This document shows positions 5,899 through 8,572 of a stretch of DNA of 8,572 bases, in pieces. The stretch's first letter is position 1, and each line of letters starts with the position of its first letter. Below the pieces are notes generated by a model that was not told the DNA's origin, ran no database searches, and saw nothing but the letters and a program-made list of their open reading frames with translations. Both the position numbers and the translations under genes were made by a program. Origin of the DNA: PUND01 sp046538345 (lineage in GTDB: Bacteria > Planctomycetota > Phycisphaerae > SM23-33); the NCBI GenBank assembly GCA_046538345.1, contig JBKHJB010000097.1:1-8572 (forward strand). The letters are read 5' to 3'.

Positions 5899-7109
5899 TC
5901 TGCCAGCTCTTGCGCCATCGCGATCGCCTCGTCGCGCGTGGCGATGTTCTCGTCGAGCTGGGCGTCGTAGATTTCCCGCAATATGCGTCCCATCTCCGGG
6001 CCGGAGGCAACGCCCATCTCCATCAGGTCCGCGCCGGTAATCAGTGGCGGCGGTGCAACGGCGTCGGCAGGGATGGACTTTACCCGCCCGGCGATGCGAC
6101 GGCTGAGAGATTCCCGCCCGGTCTCGCGCCGCTCCTGGAACCGCCAGAGGCGGCGCAGACGCTCGAAATGCTCGCTCGCCATCAGCCGTTTCAGCTCGCG
6201 CAGCGGCATTTCCTCCGCCCGGCGCCAGTCGCGGAGGTGTTCGTGCATCCATCGCACCGCGTTCCGCAGTTCGTTCGACGCGCCCCAGCGGCGTGTTACG
6301 GCGTTGATATTCCGCGGCGGCAGGTCCACCAAGGTCGCCGCCAGCGTCAGTATCGGGTCCCGGCGAGACGCCACGTATTCGACGCGCTCGACAGCCGGCT
6401 CCCACGCGCCCGCTTCGAACAGCTCACCGAGGACGTGCCCGGCGAGTCCCAACTCGGCCATCCGCCGCAATGCCTCGGCGGCCGACGGCTCAGCGAGCAT
6501 CCGCCACAGCTCCTCGAATATCCGCTCACCGCTGACGGATTTTACGTTCGCGGCGTACTTGCGGATCCCCTCGGCTGTGGACGGCTCTATGCTGAAACCA
6601 AGTCGCACCGCGAACCGCACCGCCCGGATCATACGCAGGTAGTCCTCGTCGAAGCGGTCGTCGGGTTTGCCGATGGTGCGGATTACCCCGCGCTTAAGGT
6701 CCTCCCGCCCGCCGATGTAGTCGATGACCTCATCGGCGATCGGGTCATAGAACATCCCGTTAATGGTGAAGTCCCGCCGCAGGGCGTCCTGTTTGGCGTC
6801 GGAAAAACGGACGGCATCGGGCCGGCGCCCGTCACTGTAGGACTCGTCGCTGCGGAACGTGGTCACCTCGACCCGTCGGCCTTGGTGTATGACCATCGCC
6901 ACGCCGAACTGCGCGCCCACCAGCAGTACGTGGGGGAACAGCCGCTCTACCTCCTTGGGGGTGGCGTTTGTGGCTACGTCGTAATCGTAGCTCTTTCGGC
7001 CCAGGAGCATGTCGCGTACGGAGCCGCCGGCGAACAACGCCTCGAAGCCGGCCGAGCGGAGCCGCTTGAGCACGTACATCGCTGCCGATTTTGTCGCGGG
7101 TCGGGCCAA
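5877..7109 (-). CDS. cca: tRNA nucleotidyltransferase / poly(A) polymerase family (CCA-adding type)
   Basis: Class II nucleotidyltransferase, most likely adding or repairing the CCA end of tRNAs. The 410-residue protein has the nucleotide-binding GGSVRD at 28-33, metal-binding D42 and D44 in YDYD, RRDFTING at 111-118, the nucleotide-recognition EDYLR at 155-159 and GERIFEE at 194-200, then an Arg-rich helical C-terminal half. No HD phosphohydrolase motif is visible. PcnB and A-adding or CC-adding relatives share the head domain, so exact specificity is not proven. The start is TTG, supported by GAGGA (plus-strand 7117-7121) 7 nt upstream; the next in-frame ATG (7077-7079) has none. It begins 3 bp after rsmD stops, so translation is coupled. 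The last residues (about MGKRQ) and the stop fall in a 7-nt repeat. Confidence 0.93.
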   Translation of the reverse strand: MARPATKSAAMYVLKRLRSAGFEALFAGGSVRDMLLGRKSYDYDVATNATPKEVERLFPHVLLVGAQFGVAMVIHQGRRVEVTTFRSDESYSDGRRPDAVRFSDAKQDALRRDFTINGMFYDPIADEVIDYIGGREDLKRGVIRTIGKPDDRFDEDYLRMIRAVRFAVRLGFSIEPSTAEGIRKYAANVKSVSGERIFEELWRMLAEPSAAEALRRMAELGLAGHVLGELFEAGAWEPAVERVEYVASRRDPILTLAATLVDLPPRNINAVTRRWGASNELRNAVRWMHEHLRDWRRAEEMPLRELKRLMASEHFERLRRLWRFQERRETGRESLSRRIAGRVKSIPADAVAPPPLITGADLMEMGVASGPEMGRILREIYDAQLDENIATRDEAIAMAQELAEAMGKRQ

Positions 7110-7112
7110 ATG

Positions 7113-7691
7113 TCATTCCTCATCGGCCGGCGTATATAGCGCGACCGACATGCTGCCGTATGCTCGCGTACGACCCAGCTTCAATTTTCCCAACCGCTGC
7201 GGCGGCGAGAGCTTCTTGGGCAGCCGCAATACTACCAGTCCCCGCGTGCTGAGCCGCTCTGCCAGCGGCGAGAAAAGCACCTCGCCGATGCGATGCCAGT
7301 CCCAGCTCTGCGTATCGGGAAACGGCGGGTCCACGAACGCCAGGTCGATCGGCCGGGAGGTTTCCACAAGCCAGTCGGGCAGGCGCGAAGTCACGTCACC
7401 CCGCCAGACGCTGGTCTGCTGCTGGGCTCCGCACTCGGCGATGTTGGCCTTGAGCCGGCGGATGGCGCTGCCGTCGCGGTCGGCGAACCCGCACCACTCG
7501 GCGCCCCGGCTGAGCGCTTCGAGACCCAGCGTGCCGGTACCGCAATACAGATCAGCCACGCGCAGATGCGAAAGGTTCTCCCCGAGCATACCGAACAGCG
7601 ACTTCTTGACGCTGGCGGTAATCGGGCGGGCGTGCCCACGAAGCGGCGAACGCAGCTTTCTGCCTTTGAATATGCCCGCAAGTATGTACAT
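7113..7691 (-). CDS. rsmD: 16S rRNA (guanine(966)-N2)-methyltransferase
   Basis: RsmD uses S-adenosylmethionine to methylate N2 of a guanine (G966 in E. coli numbering) in 16S rRNA of the small subunit. The 192-residue protein matches the family's length and layout: MYILAGIFKGRKL start, RPITASVKKSLFGML at 22-36, SAM-binding DLYCGTGTLGLEALSRGA at 47-64, acidic DRD at 71-73, and catalytic DPPF at 121-124. The open frame extends 110 codons upstream, but that stretch covers palindromes and a terminator and shows no conserved sequence. ATG 7691 gives the canonical RsmD N-terminus and has GGAG 9 nt upstream. It leads a two-gene unit with the nucleotidyltransferase, both acting in the translation machinery. 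YCGTG for the usual FAGSG is a mild variation. Confidence 0.93.
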   Translation of the reverse strand: MYILAGIFKGRKLRSPLRGHARPITASVKKSLFGMLGENLSHLRVADLYCGTGTLGLEALSRGAEWCGFADRDGSAIRRLKANIAECGAQQQTSVWRGDVTSRLPDWLVETSRPIDLAFVDPPFPDTQSWDWHRIGEVLFSPLAERLSTRGLVVLRLPKKLSPPQRLGKLKLGRTRAYGSMSVALYTPADEE

Positions 7692-7736
7692 CGGTCCCGG
7701 CTCCGGCTTGTTATCACAACTTCCAGCAGCAAGGGC

Positions 7737-7765
7737 ATTGTAACGCCGTGACGGCGTACGATTAA
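7737..7765 (-). promoter_or_regulatory. Candidate rsmD promoter with a palindrome in its spacer
   Basis: Read on the minus strand: TTAATC (7765-7760), a 17-bp spacer and TACAAT (7742-7737, 5 of 6 matches to TATAAT). Start near 7730 would give about 39 nt of leader for rsmD. The spacer contains the palindrome ACGCCGT-C-ACGGCGT (7743-7757), ending right at the -10. The -35 is weak (3 of 6), so the palindrome may mark a regulator site. Confidence 0.4.
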
Positions 7766-7805
7766 GACGAGAAAGCAAGCTCAACCTCTCACTGGTGTTC
7801 GCGGC

Positions 7806-7821
7806 CTGCCGTAAGCGGCAG
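7806..7821. repeat. Small hairpin CTGCCG-TAAG-CGGCAG
   Basis: Perfect 6-bp inverted repeat with a 4-nt loop in the divergent rsmD/lipoprotein intergenic region. Neither strand has a T-run beside it, and no function is evident. Confidence 0.35.
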
Positions 7822-7899
7822 CGAGTGGAAACACGGGACTTTGCCATTGCATCCGCTGTCCGTGGGGTTAAATTTGTTGCACCGGCTCCGAGGCGGCGC

Positions 7900-7935
7900 A
7901 AAAAAGCGCCCCGGCCAGAAGGCGTGGGCCGGGGC
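7900..7935 (-). terminator. Rho-independent terminator on the minus strand
   Basis: On the minus strand a perfect 9-bp GC stem (GCCCCGGCC with GGCCGGGGC, plus-strand arms 7927-7935 and 7908-7916), 10-nt loop, then GC and six T (plus-strand A6 at 7900-7905). This is the strongest intrinsic terminator in the window. No minus-strand gene is visible upstream of it (right of 7936), so it either shields rsmD from antisense transcription or ends a small RNA. Confidence 0.7.
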
Positions 7936-7998
7936 TGTGGGGCATTGGTGCCAGGCCGCCGTGCGGACTGGTACGGTTGGCAGATGCTGAACCGCAGG
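7900..7998 (-). ncRNA. Speculative ~100-nt antisense RNA ending at the orphan terminator
   Basis: A minus-strand promoter-like pair, TTGATT (8034-8029) and TATCGT (8010-8005) with 18-bp spacing, lies upstream of the terminator. It would produce an RNA of about 99 nt from near 7998 to the T-run. This RNA would be complementary to the leader and ribosome binding site of the lipoprotein gene. Both hexamers match only 4 of 6, so only the terminator is firm. Confidence 0.2.
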
Positions 7999-8009
7999 AA
8001 AACTACGAT

Positions 8010-8572
8010 ATGGCAAATCACCTCGGCAAATCAATGCGGGCAAATATTTCTGCAGCGTGCACTTTCGCACTGATTCTCGCCCTGGTTCCGACGGGCGGGT
8101 GCGCGAAACACACCGAGCCGATAGTCTCGGCCGAGCAGATGCGCTCCGGCGAACCGGAGTTTCTGGCAATGTGGGACGCGGCCAAAGACGTCCTGCGGGA
8201 ATACCGCTTCGAGCTGGACCGCCAGGACCGCCGAGCGGGAATAATCACCACGGAGCCGCTTTTGGGTCGCCACGCGCCTGAGTTCTGGCGCAAGGATGCG
8301 GTTACCAAAGGGGCGGTCCTCGAAGGGACACTCCAGACCATCTACCGCACCGCGACCGTGGAGATAGTCTCCGACAACGGCGAATATCGGCCTGTGGTCC
8401 GCGTTGACGTCTCTCGCAGCGACCGTCAGACGCCGCAGGTTACCTCCACCTCCGAAGCCATCGCGCTGTTCCGCCTGCCCGGCGGCGGGCGAGAGCGGCA
8501 ACGCTACCTCATGGAATACGAGCTGAGCGACGAGGAAACCGACGAAGCGGACGGGCTGACCCGCCTCGGCCG
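8010..8572 (+). CDS. Uncharacterised lipoprotein, 3' end beyond window
   Basis: An open frame with no stop runs from ATG 8010 to the window edge (187 complete codons). AGGAA (7996-8000) lies 9 nt upstream and supports this start; a second ATG at 8034 has no such site. The N-terminus is a lipoprotein signal: K7 and R10, a hydrophobic stretch at about 13-27, then TGGC with C31 as the lipidation residue. Thr at -3 is atypical for a lipobox. The mature part is charged and soluble-looking, beginning with a linker, then EFLAMWDAAKDVLREYRF at 50-67 and DRQDRRAGIITTEP at 70-83, followed by a strand-rich region with EFWRKD. I recognise no named family, though it resembles uncharacterised planctomycete lipoproteins in style. 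The lack of any stop for 563 nt, the ribosome binding site and the signal peptide make it a real gene. Confidence 0.8.
   Translation, partial: MANHLGKSMRANISAACTFALILALVPTGGCAKHTEPIVSAEQMRSGEPEFLAMWDAAKDVLREYRFELDRQDRRAGIITTEPLLGRHAPEFWRKDAVTKGAVLEGTLQTIYRTATVEIVSDNGEYRPVVRVDVSRSDRQTPQVTSTSEAIALFRLPGGGRERQRYLMEYELSDEETDEADGLTRLG

Noticed and set aside
5205..7139. 644-codon plus-strand frame across fabF, the repeats and the nucleotidyltransferase
   Set aside because: It spans a gene boundary and two short-period repeats and is shadow sequence of genes on both strands, with low-complexity Arg-rich translation.
7692..8021. 110-codon N-terminal extension of rsmD
   Set aside because: It would read through the strong minus-strand terminator and two palindromes; RsmD proteins start at the MYILAG position, and the extension has no conserved sequence.
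7795..8073. 92-codon plus-strand frame in the rsmD/lipoprotein gap
   Set aside because: It runs through the hairpin, terminator and lipoprotein start in another frame, and its Arg-rich translation has no motif.
1..8572. CRISPR arrays, tRNA or rRNA genes, insertion sequences, defence or toxin genes
   Set aside because: None found: no spaced direct repeats, tRNA-like cloverleaf, transposase motifs or terminal inverted repeats were seen on either strand.

Overview
The window is a GC-rich bacterial chromosome segment dominated by a type II fatty acid synthesis (FASII) operon. The gene order rpmF-plsX-fabH-fabD-fabG-acpP-fabF, the plant/PVC-like GLSLGEY active-site motif in FabD, the short-period repeats between genes and a weakly conserved lipoprotein all fit Planctomycetota, perhaps a Phycisphaerae-like lineage. 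This is an inference from a few signals, not a placement.

Layout: bases 1-174 hold a hairpin that probably closes an upstream unit, followed by a TTGACA-17-TAGCTT promoter. Bases 175-5787 carry seven plus-strand genes: ribosomal protein L32, the acyl-ACP:phosphate acyltransferase PlsX, then FabH, FabD, FabG, acyl carrier protein and FabF. Most junctions overlap or are under 25 bp. The exception is 144 bp before acpP, which holds three inverted repeats and a candidate internal promoter, so ACP and FabF probably have their own supply of transcript. Bases 5788-5876 form a convergent junction with two different short-period repeats (9 nt and 7 nt). The 7-nt repeat runs into the end of the next gene.

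Bases 5877-7691 carry two tightly coupled minus-strand genes: rsmD (16S rRNA guanine methyltransferase) upstream and a class II tRNA nucleotidyltransferase (CCA-adding type) that starts at TTG 3 bp after rsmD stops. Bases 7692-8009 are a divergent intergenic region with a candidate rsmD promoter, small palindromes and a strong minus-strand intrinsic terminator that has no obvious gene feeding it. From 8010 to the window end is the start of an uncharacterised plus-strand lipoprotein, which runs off the edge.

Together the plus-strand genes cover FASII initiation (FabH), malonyl loading (FabD), elongation (FabF), ketoreduction (FabG), the carrier (ACP) and delivery of product to phospholipid (PlsX). 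The dehydratase (FabZ/FabA) and enoyl reductase (FabI/K/L/V) are not here and must be encoded elsewhere. The coding content is ordinary housekeeping and I see no novel multi-gene system. The most interesting signals are non-coding: the acpP control region, the repeat overwriting the end of the nucleotidyltransferase gene, and the orphan terminator, which may mark an antisense RNA.
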